Part shown: positions 54,923-64,000 of the stretch, in pieces
Position numbering within the stretch: position 1 is the stretch's first letter
Layout: every line of letters starts with the position of its first letter
Assembly: GCF_900078335.1 (NCBI RefSeq)
Contig: NZ_FKBR01000045.1
Span: 124,001 to 188,000, forward strand
Direction: 5' to 3'
Length of the DNA: 64,000 nucleotides
DNA from: Bordetella trematum
GTDB taxonomy: Bacteria > Pseudomonadota > Gammaproteobacteria > Burkholderiales > Burkholderiaceae_B
The notes under the pieces: model-generated
The model's input: only the letters and a program-made list of their open reading frames with translations
What the model was told of the DNA's origin: nothing
Databases searched by the model: none
Position numbers and translations under genes: made by a program

Positions 54923-56551
54923 ATGAAATCGTTCGATTGGAGCAACCCTTACCCGTCCCACCGCATTGCCACGTTTGCGCGCAATGTGGTGTCGACTTCG
55001 CATCCGTTGGCCGCTCAGGCGGGTCTGCGCATGTTGCTCAAGGGCGGCAATGCGGTGGACGCCGCCATTGCCGCGGCGGCCGCCATGGTGCTGGTCGAGC
55101 CGGTTTCCAACGGTCTGGGCAGCGATTGTTTCGCCATTCTGTGGGATGGCCAGCAGCTGCACGGCCTGAACTCCTCGGGCACCGCTCCGGCGGCCTGGTG
55201 CGTGGAATACTTCAAACGCAAGTACGGCGCCGGCCCCGACGGCCTGGCCAAGCAACCCAAGCGGGGCTGGGACACGGTGACCGTGCCTGGCGCGGTGGCC
55301 GGCTGGTCGGCCCTGCATGAGCGTTTCGGCAAGCTGCCTTTCGAACAGTTGTTCGAGCCCGCCATCGAAATCGCCGAGCGCGGTTATGCCGTGCCGCCGG
55401 TGGTGGCCCATAAGTGGGCCGCCGCCGCCGATGAGCTGCGCGATCAGCCGGGCTATGCCCAGACCTTCATGCCCAATGGGCGCGCGCCGGCCGTGGGCGA
55501 GCATTTCCGTTTCCCCGATGCCGCCTATGCGCTGCGCCGCATTGCCGCCAGCGGCGGGCGTGACTTCTATGAGGGCGAGCTGGCCGAGCGTATCGCGGCC
55601 TTCGCCAAGGAAGGCGGTGCCGCGCTGACGCTGGAGGATCTGCGCAATTACCGCCCCGAGTGGGTGCAGCCCATCAGCAAGGCCTATCGCGGTTTTGAAC
55701 TGAACGAGATCCCTCCCAATGGCCAGGGCATTGCCGCGCTGATCGCGCTGGGCATCTGCGGCCAGTTCGACCTCGCCAGCCTGCCGGTGGATTCGGCCCG
55801 GTCGCAGCATATCCAGATCGAAGCCATGAAACTGGCGTTCGCCGATCTGTACCGCTATGTGGCCGACCCGCGCAGCATGGAAGTCACGCCGACCGAGATG
55901 CTCGACGATGCCTACCTGGCCAGCCGCGCCAAGCTGATTCAGCTGGATCGTGCCACCCAGTTCGGCCCGGGGCGTCCGGCCGCCGGCGGCACCATCTACC
56001 TGACCGCCGCCGACGAGAACGGCATGATGATTTCTTTCATCCAGTCCAACTACATGGGCTTCGGTTCGGGCGTGGTGGTGCCGGGCACCGGCATCAGCCT
56101 GCAGAATCGTGGCGTGGGCTTCTCCACCGATCCGGCGTCGGCCAACGTCGTCGAGGGCGGCAAGCGTCCCTTCCACACCATCATTCCGGGTTTTCTGACC
56201 CAGGGTGGCCGGCCGGTCATGAGCTTTGGCGTGATGGGCGGCGACATGCAGCCGCAGGGTCATCTGCAGACCGTGATCCGCATGTTGGATTATCACCAGA
56301 ACCCTCAGGCGGCCTGCTGCGCGCCGCGCTGGAAGGTCAACCGCGATTTTTCGCTGGATGTGGAGTCCACCATGGATCCGGCGGTGGTGCAGGCGCTCAA
56401 GGCCATGGGGCATTCGCTCAAGTCGGTCGATGACCCGTATATGGATTTCGGCGCCGGCCAGTTCATCTGGCGCATGCATGGCAGCGACAACGAGCTGGGT
56501 TACGTGGCCGCGAGCGATGCGCGCCGCGATGGCCAGGCAGTGGGTTTCTGA
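54923..56551 (+). CDS. gamma-glutamyltransferase-family enzyme, apparently cytosolic
   Basis: 542 residues, Ntn-hydrolase GGT family. The predicted autoprocessing site is before Thr357 in AAGGTIYLTAADENGMMISF, which would give two subunits of about 356 and 186 residues. N-terminal landmarks are NVVSTSHPLAAQAGLRMLLK, GGNAVDAAIAAAAAMVLVEP and GLGSDCFAILWDG. There is no signal peptide, unlike periplasmic GGT of E. coli, which suggests a YwrD-like cytosolic enzyme acting on imported gamma-glutamyl compounds. It heads an operon with a peptide ABC importer. Confidence 0.9.
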   Translation: MKSFDWSNPYPSHRIATFARNVVSTSHPLAAQAGLRMLLKGGNAVDAAIAAAAAMVLVEPVSNGLGSDCFAILWDGQQLHGLNSSGTAPAAWCVEYFKRKYGAGPDGLAKQPKRGWDTVTVPGAVAGWSALHERFGKLPFEQLFEPAIEIAERGYAVPPVVAHKWAAAADELRDQPGYAQTFMPNGRAPAVGEHFRFPDAAYALRRIAASGGRDFYEGELAERIAAFAKEGGAALTLEDLRNYRPEWVQPISKAYRGFELNEIPPNGQGIAALIALGICGQFDLASLPVDSARSQHIQIEAMKLAFADLYRYVADPRSMEVTPTEMLDDAYLASRAKLIQLDRATQFGPGRPAAGGTIYLTAADENGMMISFIQSNYMGFGSGVVVPGTGISLQNRGVGFSTDPASANVVEGGKRPFHTIIPGFLTQGGRPVMSFGVMGGDMQPQGHLQTVIRMLDYHQNPQAACCAPRWKVNRDFSLDVESTMDPAVVQALKAMGHSLKSVDDPYMDFGAGQFIWRMHGSDNELGYVAASDARRDGQAVGF

Positions 56552-56590
56552 CGGATCCGTCCCGATCCGCATTTACACCGAGGGAGCGAC

Positions 56591-58114
56591 ATGAAGAAGA
56601 ACACCTGGAAACCCCTGGGCCTGGCCCTGGGCGGTTTGACGCTGGCGCTGGCCGGCGTCTCGACGATGGCGCAGGATCTGCGCATCGGCCTGCAGGAAGA
56701 TCCGGATGTGCTGGATCCGCACCGCGCCCGTACTTATGTGGGCCGCATCGTCTTCACCTCCTTGTGCGACAAGCTGGTGGACCTGGACGACAAACTGCAG
56801 TTCGTGCCGCAGCTGGCGACCTCCTGGGCCTGGAGCGATGACAACAAGACGCTGACCTTCAAGTTGCGCGATGATGCCTATTTCCACGACGGCAGCAAGT
56901 TCGACGCGGCCGCGGCGCGGGCCAACCTGGAGCGCGCCATGTCGCTGCAGGACAGCATGCGCAAGGGCGAGCTGGCGTCGGTCGAGCGCGTCGAAGCGCC
57001 CGATGCCCAGACGCTGGTGCTGCATCTGAAGCGTCCTGACGCCACGCTGGTGGCCCAGCTGTCGGACCGGGCGGGCATGATGCTCTCGCCCAAGACCTTT
57101 ACCGAGGATGTGGGCGCCGTGGGCCGCAAGCCGGTCTGTTCCGGTCCGTACGAGTTCGTCGAGCGGGTCCAGAACGACCGCATCGTGCTCAAGAAGTTCG
57201 ACAAGTACTATGACGCGGACAGCTACGCCTTCCCGCGAGTGGTGTTCCTGCCGATCCCGGATACCACGGTGCGCCTGTCGAACCTGCGCGCCGGCGGCCT
57301 GGATATTCTCGAACGCATGAATCCTTCGGATGCGCCGCAGGTCAAGAACGATGACAGCGTGCAGTTCATGCCGGTGTCGGGGCTGGGCTTCCAGGAGGTG
57401 TTCTTCAACGTCGGCAACGGCGCGCGCGCCGAGAGCAGCCCTTTCAAGGATGCCCGGGTGCGCAAGGCGCTGGAGCTGTCGCTGGACCGCAATGTGATCA
57501 ACGAAGTGGTCGGCGGTGGCATCTTTGAGCCGGCTGGCCAGCCGTTCCCGCCGGCCAGCCCCTACCACGACAAGCAGGTGCTGCCGAGCCAGCGCGACGT
57601 CGCCAAGGCGCGCGCGCTGCTCAAGGAAGCCGGCCTGGACAAGGTCAAGGCCGAGTTCGCCTTTGGTAACAACACCACCACGTCGGCGATCGCCGAAATG
57701 ATCCAGGCCATGGCCGCCGAGGCGGGCTTCGAACTCAGCCTGCGCCCCACCGAGTATGCGGCGCTGTTGAACGAGGCGCGCGCCGGCAACTTCGAGATGC
57801 TGATGCGCGGCTGGTCGGGCCGGGTCGATCCGGACGGCAACGTCTATCAGTTCGTCACCTGCAAGGGCACCCTGAATGATGGGCGCTACTGCAATCCGGA
57901 AGTCGACAGCCTGCTCGACGAGGCCCGCATCACGCCCGACGAGACGGCGCGCCGCGCGCTCTACCAGAAGGCGCAGGCCCTGCGCCAGAAGGACGTCCAC
58001 AACTTCTATTTGTACTATCAGCCCTGGCCCTTCGTGCTGAGCAAGAAGGTGCAGGGTTTCACCGCCTACCCCGACGGCATGGTGCGCCTGAAGGGTGTCA
58101 CGCTGGCCAAGTAG
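56591..58114 (+). CDS. ABC transporter peptide-binding protein (DppA/GsiB-like)
   Basis: 507 residues with a signal peptide ending near STMAQD. Family 5 binding-protein landmarks are GLQEDPDVLDPHRARTYVGR, LATSWAWSDDNKTLTFKLRD (with DDAYFHDGSKFDAAAARANL) and VFFNVGNGARAESSPFKDAR-VRKALELSLDR. It delivers peptides, possibly glutathione or other gamma-glutamyl peptides given the neighbouring GGT gene, to the permeases downstream. Two stem-loops lie in the 140-base gap after it, which may keep binding-protein mRNA levels above those of the permeases. Confidence 0.92.
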   Translation: MKKNTWKPLGLALGGLTLALAGVSTMAQDLRIGLQEDPDVLDPHRARTYVGRIVFTSLCDKLVDLDDKLQFVPQLATSWAWSDDNKTLTFKLRDDAYFHDGSKFDAAAARANLERAMSLQDSMRKGELASVERVEAPDAQTLVLHLKRPDATLVAQLSDRAGMMLSPKTFTEDVGAVGRKPVCSGPYEFVERVQNDRIVLKKFDKYYDADSYAFPRVVFLPIPDTTVRLSNLRAGGLDILERMNPSDAPQVKNDDSVQFMPVSGLGFQEVFFNVGNGARAESSPFKDARVRKALELSLDRNVINEVVGGGIFEPAGQPFPPASPYHDKQVLPSQRDVAKARALLKEAGLDKVKAEFAFGNNTTTSAIAEMIQAMAAEAGFELSLRPTEYAALLNEARAGNFEMLMRGWSGRVDPDGNVYQFVTCKGTLNDGRYCNPEVDSLLDEARITPDETARRALYQKAQALRQKDVHNFYLYYQPWPFVLSKKVQGFTAYPDGMVRLKGVTLAK

Positions 58115-58122
58115 TAGCCCTT

Positions 58123-58148
58123 CCGTCTGCCGCTGTGCCGGCAGACGG
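58123..58148 (+). other. intercistronic stem-loop after the binding-protein gene
   Basis: CCGTCTGCCG (58123-58132) and CGGCAGACGG (58139-58148) form a perfect 10-bp stem with a six-base loop, then ATTTGCTG. A second stem GCCGCC/GGCGGC (58156-58172) follows. Together they could attenuate transcription or protect the upstream mRNA. Confidence 0.5.
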
Positions 58149-58254
58149 ATTTGCTGCCGCCAGGCCGGCGGCGTGCCGGTCTCCGCATCGCTGAGGCTGT
58201 GCCCGCCCGGCGCACCTGGGGGCGCTTTCTTTTTGTTTTTCCGGTCTTTCGATC

Positions 58255-59199
58255 ATGCTCAAGTTGATACTGCGGCGCATCGTTGTGGCGATCCCGACAC
58301 TGATATTGGTGTCGATCATCGTCTTCATGCTGCAAAAAATTCTGCCAGGCGATCCCGTCCTGACCCTGGCTGGCGAGGAACGCGACCCTGCCGTCCTGGA
58401 CTACCTGCGCGACAAGTATCATTTGAATGATCCCTTGCCCATGCAATACGTGGCCTGGATGGGCCAGGTGCTGCAGGGCGATCTGGGCAAGTCGATGCGC
58501 ACCGACGTGCCGGTGCTGACCCTGATCGGCCAGAAACTGCCGGTGACCTTGCAGCTGGCGGCGATGGCCATGGCGATGGCCATGCTGATCGGCATTCCCA
58601 TGGGCATCATCGCCGCCGTGCGCAAGGGCACCGCCGTGGAAGCCGGCGTCAACGTGGCCGCGCTGTCGGGCATGTCGATCCCCAACTTCTGGCTTGGCAT
58701 CATCCTCATCATGGTGGTGTCGGTGCAGTGGAAACTGCTGCCAGCCTCGGGCTATGTCTCCCCCTTCGATGACTTCTGGCTGTCCATCAAGACCATGCTG
58801 ATGCCGGCCTTCGTGTTGTCCACGGCGATCGCTGCCTACCTGATGCGGCATACCCGTTCGGCCATGCTGGAGGCCTTGAGCGCCGACTACGTGCGCACCG
58901 CGCGCGCCAAGGGCGTCTCGGCCCGCATGGTGGTGCTGCGTCACGCCTTGCGCAACGCGCTCATGCCCATCATCACCCTGGTGACGCTGCTGTTTGGCGA
59001 GCTGCTGGCCGGCGCCGTGCTGACCGAGCAGGTGTTCACGATCCCGGGCTTCGGCAAGCTGATCGTGGATGCGGTGTTCAACCGCGACTATGCCGTCGTG
59101 CAGGGCGTGGTGCTCTGCGTGGCGGTCGGTTTCATCATCATGAACCTGCTGGCCGACGTTTTGTATGTGCTGGTCAATCCCCGTCTGAGGCACGCATGA
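58255..59199 (+). CDS. ABC peptide importer permease (DppB/GsiC-like)
   Basis: 314 residues and six helices. VSIIVFMLQKILPGDPVLTL near the N-terminus, MSIPNFWLGIILIMVVSVQW and the EAA loop ADYVRTARAKGVSARMVVLR are diagnostic of family-5 peptide permeases. It overlaps the second permease gene by four bases (ATGA). Confidence 0.93.
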   Translation: MLKLILRRIVVAIPTLILVSIIVFMLQKILPGDPVLTLAGEERDPAVLDYLRDKYHLNDPLPMQYVAWMGQVLQGDLGKSMRTDVPVLTLIGQKLPVTLQLAAMAMAMAMLIGIPMGIIAAVRKGTAVEAGVNVAALSGMSIPNFWLGIILIMVVSVQWKLLPASGYVSPFDDFWLSIKTMLMPAFVLSTAIAAYLMRHTRSAMLEALSADYVRTARAKGVSARMVVLRHALRNALMPIITLVTLLFGELLAGAVLTEQVFTIPGFGKLIVDAVFNRDYAVVQGVVLCVAVGFIIMNLLADVLYVLVNPRLRHA

Positions 59200-60065
59200 G
59201 CGCCACTACCGCTACCGCCGTCCCGCCCCGCGCCGGCAATCGCGCCTGGGCCAAATTCAAACGCAACAAGGTCGCGCTGGTCGGCGCGGGCATTGTGCTG
59301 CTGTTCGTGGTGATGGCGCTGTTTGCGCCCTTGATCGCCAATCACGACCCCTTCCAGACCAGCTTCATGAACATCCGCAAGGCGCCTTCGGCGGCCTACT
59401 GGATGGGCACCGACGAGCTGGGTCGAGACGTCTTCAGCCGGCTGGTCTACGGGGCGCGCGCCTCGCTGATGGCGGGCCTGGTGTCCGTGCTGATCGCCCT
59501 GGTGGTGGGCGTGCCCTTTGGCCTGGCCGCCGGCTATTTCGGCGGCTGGACCGACAGCATCATCTCGCGCGCCACCGAGGCGCTGCTGGCGATCCCGTTT
59601 CTGATTCTGGCGATCGCGCTGGCCGCCTTCCTTGGACCGAGCCTGATCAACGCCATGATCGCCATCGGCGTGTCCGCCGCGCCCAAGTTCGTGCGCATCA
59701 CGCGCGGGCAGGTGCTGGCCGTGCGCAGCGAAGACTATGTGCAGAGCGCGCGCGCGCTGGGCGCTTCGTCGTTGCGCATCATCGCGCGCCATGTGTTCCC
59801 CAACGTGATGCCTCCGCTGATCGTGCAGGCGACCATCACCATCGCCACCGCCATCATCGCCGAGGCCAGCCTGTCGTTCCTGGGCCTGGGGCTGCAGCCG
59901 CCCAACCCCTCGTGGGGATCGATGCTGAACACGGCCAAGAACTTCATGACCCAGGCTCCCTGGATGTCGATTTTCCCGGGTTCGGCCATTTTCCTGGCCG
60001 TGCTGGGATTCAACCTGTTGGGCGACGGTCTGCGCGACGCCCTGGACCCGCGTCAGGACAAGTAG
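59196..60065 (+). CDS. ABC peptide importer permease (DppC/GsiD-like)
   Basis: 289 residues. A short cytoplasmic N-terminus (NRAWAKFKRNKVALVGAGIV) is typical of the DppC/OppC group; WMGTDELGRDVFSRLVYGAR and the EAA loop EDYVQSARALGASSLRIIAR follow, and GLGLQPPNPSWGSMLNTAKN near the C-terminus completes the signature. It pairs with the upstream permease. The ATPase gene starts six bases after its stop. Confidence 0.93.
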   Translation: MSATTATAVPPRAGNRAWAKFKRNKVALVGAGIVLLFVVMALFAPLIANHDPFQTSFMNIRKAPSAAYWMGTDELGRDVFSRLVYGARASLMAGLVSVLIALVVGVPFGLAAGYFGGWTDSIISRATEALLAIPFLILAIALAAFLGPSLINAMIAIGVSAAPKFVRITRGQVLAVRSEDYVQSARALGASSLRIIARHVFPNVMPPLIVQATITIATAIIAEASLSFLGLGLQPPNPSWGSMLNTAKNFMTQAPWMSIFPGSAIFLAVLGFNLLGDGLRDALDPRQDK

Positions 60066-60071
60066 AGCATC

Positions 60072-61943
60072 ATGGCAAGTATGGATACGCAGCGCGTCGT
60101 TCAGGTCCAGGACCTGACCGTCCGCTTCAAAACCCCCACCCGCACTGTCGAAGCGGTCCGCAATGTGTCGTTCCACGTCAATCGGGGCGAGACGCTGGCC
60201 ATCGTGGGAGAGTCCGGCTCGGGCAAGTCGGTGACGTCCCTGGCCCTGATGCGCCTGGTCGAGTATGGGGGCGGGCATATCGCCTCGGGCGACATGCTGC
60301 TGCGCCGGCGCAGCGGCGAAGTGCTGGATCTGGCCCGGGCGCGCGAACCGGTGCTGGAGAAAGTGCGCGGCGCCGACGTCGCCATGATCTTCCAGGAGCC
60401 GATGACCTCGCTGAACCCGAGTTTCACCTCGGGTTTCCAGATCGCCGAAGCCCTGCGTCTGCACCAGGGGCTGGATGCCGGCCAGGCGCGCGCCGAGGCG
60501 CTGCGCATGCTGGAGCGGGTGCGCATCCCTGAAGCCCGTTCCATCCTCGATCGTTACCCGCACCAGCTTTCGGGCGGCATGCGCCAGCGCGTCATGATCG
60601 CCATGGCGCTGTCGTGCAAGCCGCAGCTGCTGATCGCCGACGAGCCCACCACGGCGCTGGACGTCACCATCCAGGCGCAGATCCTGCAGCTCATCCGGCA
60701 GCTGCAGGAAGAGATGGACATGGGTGTGATCTTCATTACCCATGACATGGGGGTGGTGGCCGAAGTGGCTGACCGGGTGCTGGTCATGTACCGGGGCGAC
60801 AAGGTGGAGGAGGGCGGCGCCGACGAGATCTTCGCCGAGCCGCGTCATGCCTACACGCGCGCCTTGCTGTCGGCCGTGCCGCGGCTGGGCGCCATGCAAG
60901 GCTCCGACCTGCCGCGGCCTTTCCCGCTGCTGCGCGTGGCGGGCAAGGCCGATGAGCCCGCAGCGCCGCTCGAGCCGGTGACCGACACGGTGCGTCGCGA
61001 CAGCGGTCCGGTGTTGCGCGTGCGCGATCTGGTGACGCGGTTCGACATCCACGGCGGCGTGTTCGGCGGGGTGCAGAAGCGCGTGCACGCGGTCGAGAAG
61101 GTCAGCTTCGACCTGTATCCGGGCGAAACCCTGTCGCTGGTGGGCGAGTCCGGCTGCGGCAAGACCACCACGGGGCGTTCGCTGCTGCAACTGGTCAAGA
61201 GCCAGGGCGGCACCATCGAGTTCGACGGCCGCAACATCGGCGCGCTGCGCGGCGCGGCCATGCAGACGCTGCGCCAGCACATCCAGTTCATTTTTCAGGA
61301 TCCCTTCGCCTCGCTGGATCCGCGCATGACGGTGGGCGACTCCATCATGGAGCCCTTGCTGATCCACAAGGCCGCGCGCGGCAAGCAGGCCGAGGAGCGG
61401 GTGCGCTGGCTGATGGACAAGTGCGGGCTGATGCCCGAGATGATCGATCGCTATCCGCACGAGTTCTCCGGCGGACAGCGTCAGCGGATCTGTATCGCGC
61501 GCGCCCTGGCGCTCAACCCCAAGGTCGTGATCGCCGACGAATCGGTGTCGGCGCTGGATGTCTCGATCCAGGCCCAGATCGTCAACCTGTTGCTCGATCT
61601 GCAGCGCGAACTGGGCGTGTCATTCCTGTTCATCTCGCATGACATGGCGGTGGTCGAGCGCGTCAGTCACCGGGTGGCGGTCATGTATCTCGGCCAGATC
61701 GTGGAGATCGGGCCGCGCCGCGCCATTTTCGAGAATCCGCAGCATCCCTACACGAAGAAACTGATGGCGGCAGTGCCGATTGCCGATCCGTCGCGACGAC
61801 ATCGTGAGCGTTCCCTGTTGGTCGACGAGATCCCCAGCCCGGTGCGCAAGGTGGGCGACGAACCGGTGGTCGAACCCCTGGTCGAGGTCGGTCCGGGCCA
61901 TTTCGTGGCCCGTCACGCCATCGGCGTCTATCAGGCCAGTTAG
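60072..61943 (+). CDS. fused double ABC ATPase of the peptide importer (GsiA-like)
   Basis: 623 residues carrying two complete ABC domains in one chain, as in GsiA; Dpp and Opp systems use two separate proteins. Domain 1 has Walker A GESGSGKS, signature [20 protein letters not shown] and Walker [13 protein letters not shown]; domain 2 has [28 protein letters not shown] and [12 protein letters not shown], where Ser replaces the usual Pro of DEP. Both have an oligopeptide-type C-terminal extension ([15 protein letters not shown]). The start may be 60072 or MDTQR at 60081. The GGT context favours glutathione or gamma-glutamyl peptide import. Confidence 0.92.
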   Translation: MASMDTQRVVQVQDLTVRFKTPTRTVEAVRNVSFHVNRGETLAIVGESGSGKSVTSLALMRLVEYGGGHIASGDMLLRRRSGEVLDLARAREPVLEKVRGADVAMIFQEPMTSLNPSFTSGFQIAEALRLHQGLDAGQARAEALRMLERVRIPEARSILDRYPHQLSGGMRQRVMIAMALSCKPQLLIADEPTTALDVTIQAQILQLIRQLQEEMDMGVIFITHDMGVVAEVADRVLVMYRGDKVEEGGADEIFAEPRHAYTRALLSAVPRLGAMQGSDLPRPFPLLRVAGKADEPAAPLEPVTDTVRRDSGPVLRVRDLVTRFDIHGGVFGGVQKRVHAVEKVSFDLYPGETLSLVGESGCGKTTTGRSLLQLVKSQGGTIEFDGRNIGALRGAAMQTLRQHIQFIFQDPFASLDPRMTVGDSIMEPLLIHKAARGKQAEERVRWLMDKCGLMPEMIDRYPHEFSGGQRQRICIARALALNPKVVIADESVSALDVSIQAQIVNLLLDLQRELGVSFLFISHDMAVVERVSHRVAVMYLGQIVEIGPRRAIFENPQHPYTKKLMAAVPIADPSRRHRERSLLVDEIPSPVRKVGDEPVVEPLVEVGPGHFVARHAIGVYQAS

Positions 61944-62027
61944 GGCGGGAAGCCCGTCTGCTAAGGTGGCGCCGCCCGCATGCGCGGGCGGCGCACGTCC
62001 AACAATGCCGGATTTTGGACCTCATCC

Positions 62028-62696
62028 ATGCCGGCACTCTTCCCGCAACGCCTGCGGCGCCTCGCCGCGGTCAGCTGCTTCTCCCTTTCTCCGCGCCTGG
62101 CGGCCTGGCTTGGGCTGCGCTTTTCCCTCGACTCGGCTGACAGGCGTTTTCTGGAGGGGCCGGTATTCGATTTCTACAACGCCTGCTATGCCGCACGCCG
62201 TCCGCGGGCCCGCTGCCTGTTCATCGGCCTGGACCGCTACAACTGGCACTATCATCGCCTGCTGCAGCTGGATTTTCATACCCTGGACATCGACCCTGGC
62301 CGGCGGCGCTATGGCCAGCCGGGGCGCCACCGTGTCGGTGACGCGACCGCGCTGCGCAACCTTTATGCGGCCGGCGTTTTCGATCTGGTGATCGCCAACG
62401 GGCTGGTGGGCTATGGCATCAACGATGCCGAGAGCTTCGAAAAGCTGCTGGCGGGGGTGGTTCACGTGCTGCGTCCGGGTGGCCGTTTTCTGCTTGGCTA
62501 CAACGCGCGGCCGGATTGCGCCAGCTATCCGGTGGCGGCGCTGCTGGCTCGCAGCGCGCTGCTGCCTGAGCATGCCCCGATCGAGGGCATGCTGGGCGGG
62601 GGCTGGCTGGCCGATGACGCCAGCCGCCACTGCTATGCCTTGTGCCGCAAGCCTCATGCCAGCACGGGCAGACCGCAGGGCGCTCAAGCGGTATGA
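62028..62696 (+). CDS. SAM-dependent methyltransferase-like protein
   Basis: 222 residues of the class I methyltransferase fold: RARCLFIGLDRYNWHYHRLL as motif I (with the glycine-rich turn reduced to G-x-D), LDIDPGRRRYGQPGRHRVGD as acidic motif II and post-I region, FDLVIANGLVGYGINDAESF, and VVHVLRPGGRFLLGYNARPD as motif III. The degenerate motif I means that SAM binding is not certain. The substrate is unknown. It is followed 31 bases later by yaeQ. Confidence 0.65.
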   Translation: MPALFPQRLRRLAAVSCFSLSPRLAAWLGLRFSLDSADRRFLEGPVFDFYNACYAARRPRARCLFIGLDRYNWHYHRLLQLDFHTLDIDPGRRRYGQPGRHRVGDATALRNLYAAGVFDLVIANGLVGYGINDAESFEKLLAGVVHVLRPGGRFLLGYNARPDCASYPVAALLARSALLPEHAPIEGMLGGGWLADDASRHCYALCRKPHASTGRPQGAQAV

Positions 62697-62727
62697 TGCC
62701 GGGTTTTCCCAAGCAGATACTGAACGT

Positions 62728-63276
62728 ATGGCCCTGCGCGCGACCATCTATAAAGCCGATCTCAATATTGCCGACACGGATCGCAATTACTACGCCAGTC
62801 ACAACCTTACGGTGGCACGGCACCCCTCCGAGACCGATGAGCGCATGATGGTGCGTCTGGTGGCCTTCGCACTGCAGGCCAGCGATGAACTGGCCTTCAC
62901 CAAAGGCCTGAGCGAGACGGACGAGCCCGATCTTTGGGCCAAGGACCTGACCGGTGCGATTTCCCTCTGGGTGGATGTCGGGCAGCCCGAAGAGCGACGC
63001 ATCCTGCGCGCCTGCGGGCGGGCCGACCAGGTGGTGATCTACTGCTACGGCGGCCATGCCTCGCAGATCTGGTGGGACGGGGTGCGCAACAAGGTCGAGC
63101 GGGCGCGCAATCTGCGCGTGGTCAGCTTGCCGGCCGAGCAAAGCCGCGCGCTGGGCGAACTGGCCGAGCGCGGCATGCAGCTAAATATCAATATTTCCGA
63201 TGGCGTGGTGTATGTGTCGGCGGCCAAGGGCGAGGTGACCCTGGAGCCGCAAGACTGGCGCGAATCCCGCGCCTGA
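62728..63276 (+). CDS. yaeQ: YaeQ-family protein
   Basis: 182 residues. Closely follows the YaeQ family consensus: MALRATIYKADLNIADTDRN, YYASHNLTVARHPSETDERM, SETDEPDLWAKDLTGAISLW, VDVGQPEERRILRACGRADQ and LNINISDGVVYVSAAKGEV. The fold is PD-(D/E)XK nuclease-like; E. coli YaeQ suppressed RfaH loss in genetic screens, but its biochemical role is unclear. It is convergent with ubiC. Confidence 0.95.
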   Translation: MALRATIYKADLNIADTDRNYYASHNLTVARHPSETDERMMVRLVAFALQASDELAFTKGLSETDEPDLWAKDLTGAISLWVDVGQPEERRILRACGRADQVVIYCYGGHASQIWWDGVRNKVERARNLRVVSLPAEQSRALGELAERGMQLNINISDGVVYVSAAKGEVTLEPQDWRESRA

Positions 63277-63283
63277 GGGGGCG

Positions 63284-63889
63284 TCAGCGCCGTTCGTGGG
63301 CCTTGAGGGGCGGCGTGGCGCGCCCGTCGAGCACGCGGCGCCAGAAATCGGGCAGGAAACACTCGGCCACCAGCAGCGGCTGGCCGTGACGCCAGAAGAC
63401 CGAGCGGCGTGCCCACAGCCAGGCGGCATCGCGCGCGCTTACGCCGGGCAGGTTGGCCACCATGCGAAAGAACGGCAGGGGCAGGGCCAGGCGTCGGCAG
63501 GCGAAGGGCGAGCGCGTGACGCTGCGGTCGTGATAGAGCATGTCGGCCAGCGGCCGGGTCAGCAGACGCCGCATGCCCTGCCAGGATCCGTGCGAGGCGG
63601 TCAGGGGCGTGAGACTGCGCGCCGGCACGCTGTCCACGCCATCGACCGACATCAGGACTTCGCGTATCCATACCGGGGAGCCGGGCGCAATGTGCATGGC
63701 GATGGCCTCATCGGGGGGCGCGCCGTCGGCATACTCGGCCACGACACGCAGCCTGACCTGGCCCAGTTGTCGCAGGCCTGCCGTCAGCGCGCCGGGCCGG
63801 AACAGCCAGTGGCGCTGCGCAGCGGTGAGGGTGAAGGGAGCTTGAGCCAGCCAGCCCGGGGCCAGCGGTGCTTGATGCGATACGGTCAT
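63284..63889 (-). CDS. ubiC: chorismate lyase UbiC
   Basis: 201 residues. It removes pyruvate from chorismate to give 4-hydroxybenzoate, the first step of ubiquinone synthesis. Family landmarks are WIREVLMSVDGVDSVPARSL (with the Arg that contacts the carboxylate), LTRPLADMLYHDRSVTRSPF and the C-terminal WARRSVFWRHGQPLLVAECF-LPDFW. It lacks a membrane segment, as expected. It is divergent from the pseudouridine synthase gene at the right edge. Confidence 0.93.
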   Translation of the reverse strand: MTVSHQAPLAPGWLAQAPFTLTAAQRHWLFRPGALTAGLRQLGQVRLRVVAEYADGAPPDEAIAMHIAPGSPVWIREVLMSVDGVDSVPARSLTPLTASHGSWQGMRRLLTRPLADMLYHDRSVTRSPFACRRLALPLPFFRMVANLPGVSARDAAWLWARRSVFWRHGQPLLVAECFLPDFWRRVLDGRATPPLKAHERR

Positions 63890-63957
63890 GGCTGCGTATT
63901 ATGCCAAGACCGTCGTCGGCGTCGGGCGCAAGGCCGGGCACGCTTACAATATCGGCC

Positions 63958-64000
63958 ATGGAAAAAGTCAGAATATCCAAACTCATGTCCGAGCGCGGCC
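63958..64000 (+). CDS. S4-domain RNA pseudouridine synthase (RsuA/RluF-like), start only
   Basis: Only 14 codons are visible: MEKVRISKLMSERG. The beginning of an S4 RNA-binding domain in the RsuA/RluB/RluF group of rRNA pseudouridine synthases typically reads like this (VRLNKYISESG in E. coli RluF). The gene runs off the right edge; the assignment rests on this short match and on its position next to ubiC. Confidence 0.55.
   Translation, partial: MEKVRISKLMSERG

Overview
The window is a high-GC, gene-dense stretch of a betaproteobacterial chromosome. Its gene content points to the Alcaligenaceae, most likely Bordetella or a close relative: SphB1-like subtilisin autotransporter lipoproteins in tandem, a glpR-glpD pair, a six-gene Mrp/Pha antiporter operon with fused A-B subunit, a ubiC next to an S4-domain pseudouridine synthase, and poly-C tracts of the kind Bordetella uses for phase variation. 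The genus is inferred from protein character only. I found no rRNA or tRNA genes, insertion sequences, phage genes or CRISPR arrays.

Layout. 1-3.6 kb: two MarR-controlled efflux modules (FUSC-type exporter; MFS pump), each with visible palindromic operators. 3.7-5.4 kb: queD-queE (preQ0/queuosine precursors) and divergent arfB (ribosome rescue). 5.4-9.4 kb: a compact catabolic island of a FCD-type GntR regulator, an enamidase-like amidohydrolase, an MHS-family transporter and a cupin, tied together by four copies of a TTGTATCCAA-like operator. 9.4-12.5 kb: membrane protease, MAPEG protein, small secreted protein, NRDE and YbaK proteins. 12.5-15 kb: glpR-glpD. 15.2-19 kb: a Tgl-like putative transglutaminase, a DUF502 membrane protein, lrp and divergent dadA. 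19-23 kb: an SbcD/SbcC-like nuclease and coiled-coil ATPase pair. 23.2-29.2 kb: mrpA'CDEFG. 29.4-34 kb: Cys-repeat secreted protein, HAD phosphatase, tadA, ldcA, ybiT. 34-37.4 kb: a nitrate/sulfonate/taurine-type ABC importer with an extra, unrelated-looking binding protein. 37.4-47.2 kb: housekeeping genes (YigZ/IMPACT, thioredoxin, LLM oxidoreductase, NCS2 purine permease, tsaD, argH, mechanosensitive channel, nadE, P-II). 47.2-53.8 kb: two paralogous subtilisin autotransporters. 53.9-61.9 kb: LysR regulator, gamma-glutamyltransferase and a peptide ABC importer. 62-64 kb: methyltransferase, yaeQ, ubiC and the start of a pseudouridine synthase gene.

The most notable observation is in the autotransporter pair. 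The upstream copy is split by one extra C in an eight-C tract only a few codons after the catalytic Asp of its protease domain; a seven-C tract would restore a protein of about 1068 residues, close to its 1053-residue neighbour. This looks like a phase-variable OFF state or a fresh frameshift. Its start codon is also preceded by a perfect 10-bp hairpin with the only Shine-Dalgarno-like sequence in the loop. The second most interesting item is the enamidase/MHS/cupin island, whose substrate may be a cyclic enamide or nicotinate-type intermediate, with a clear operator set for its own GntR regulator.
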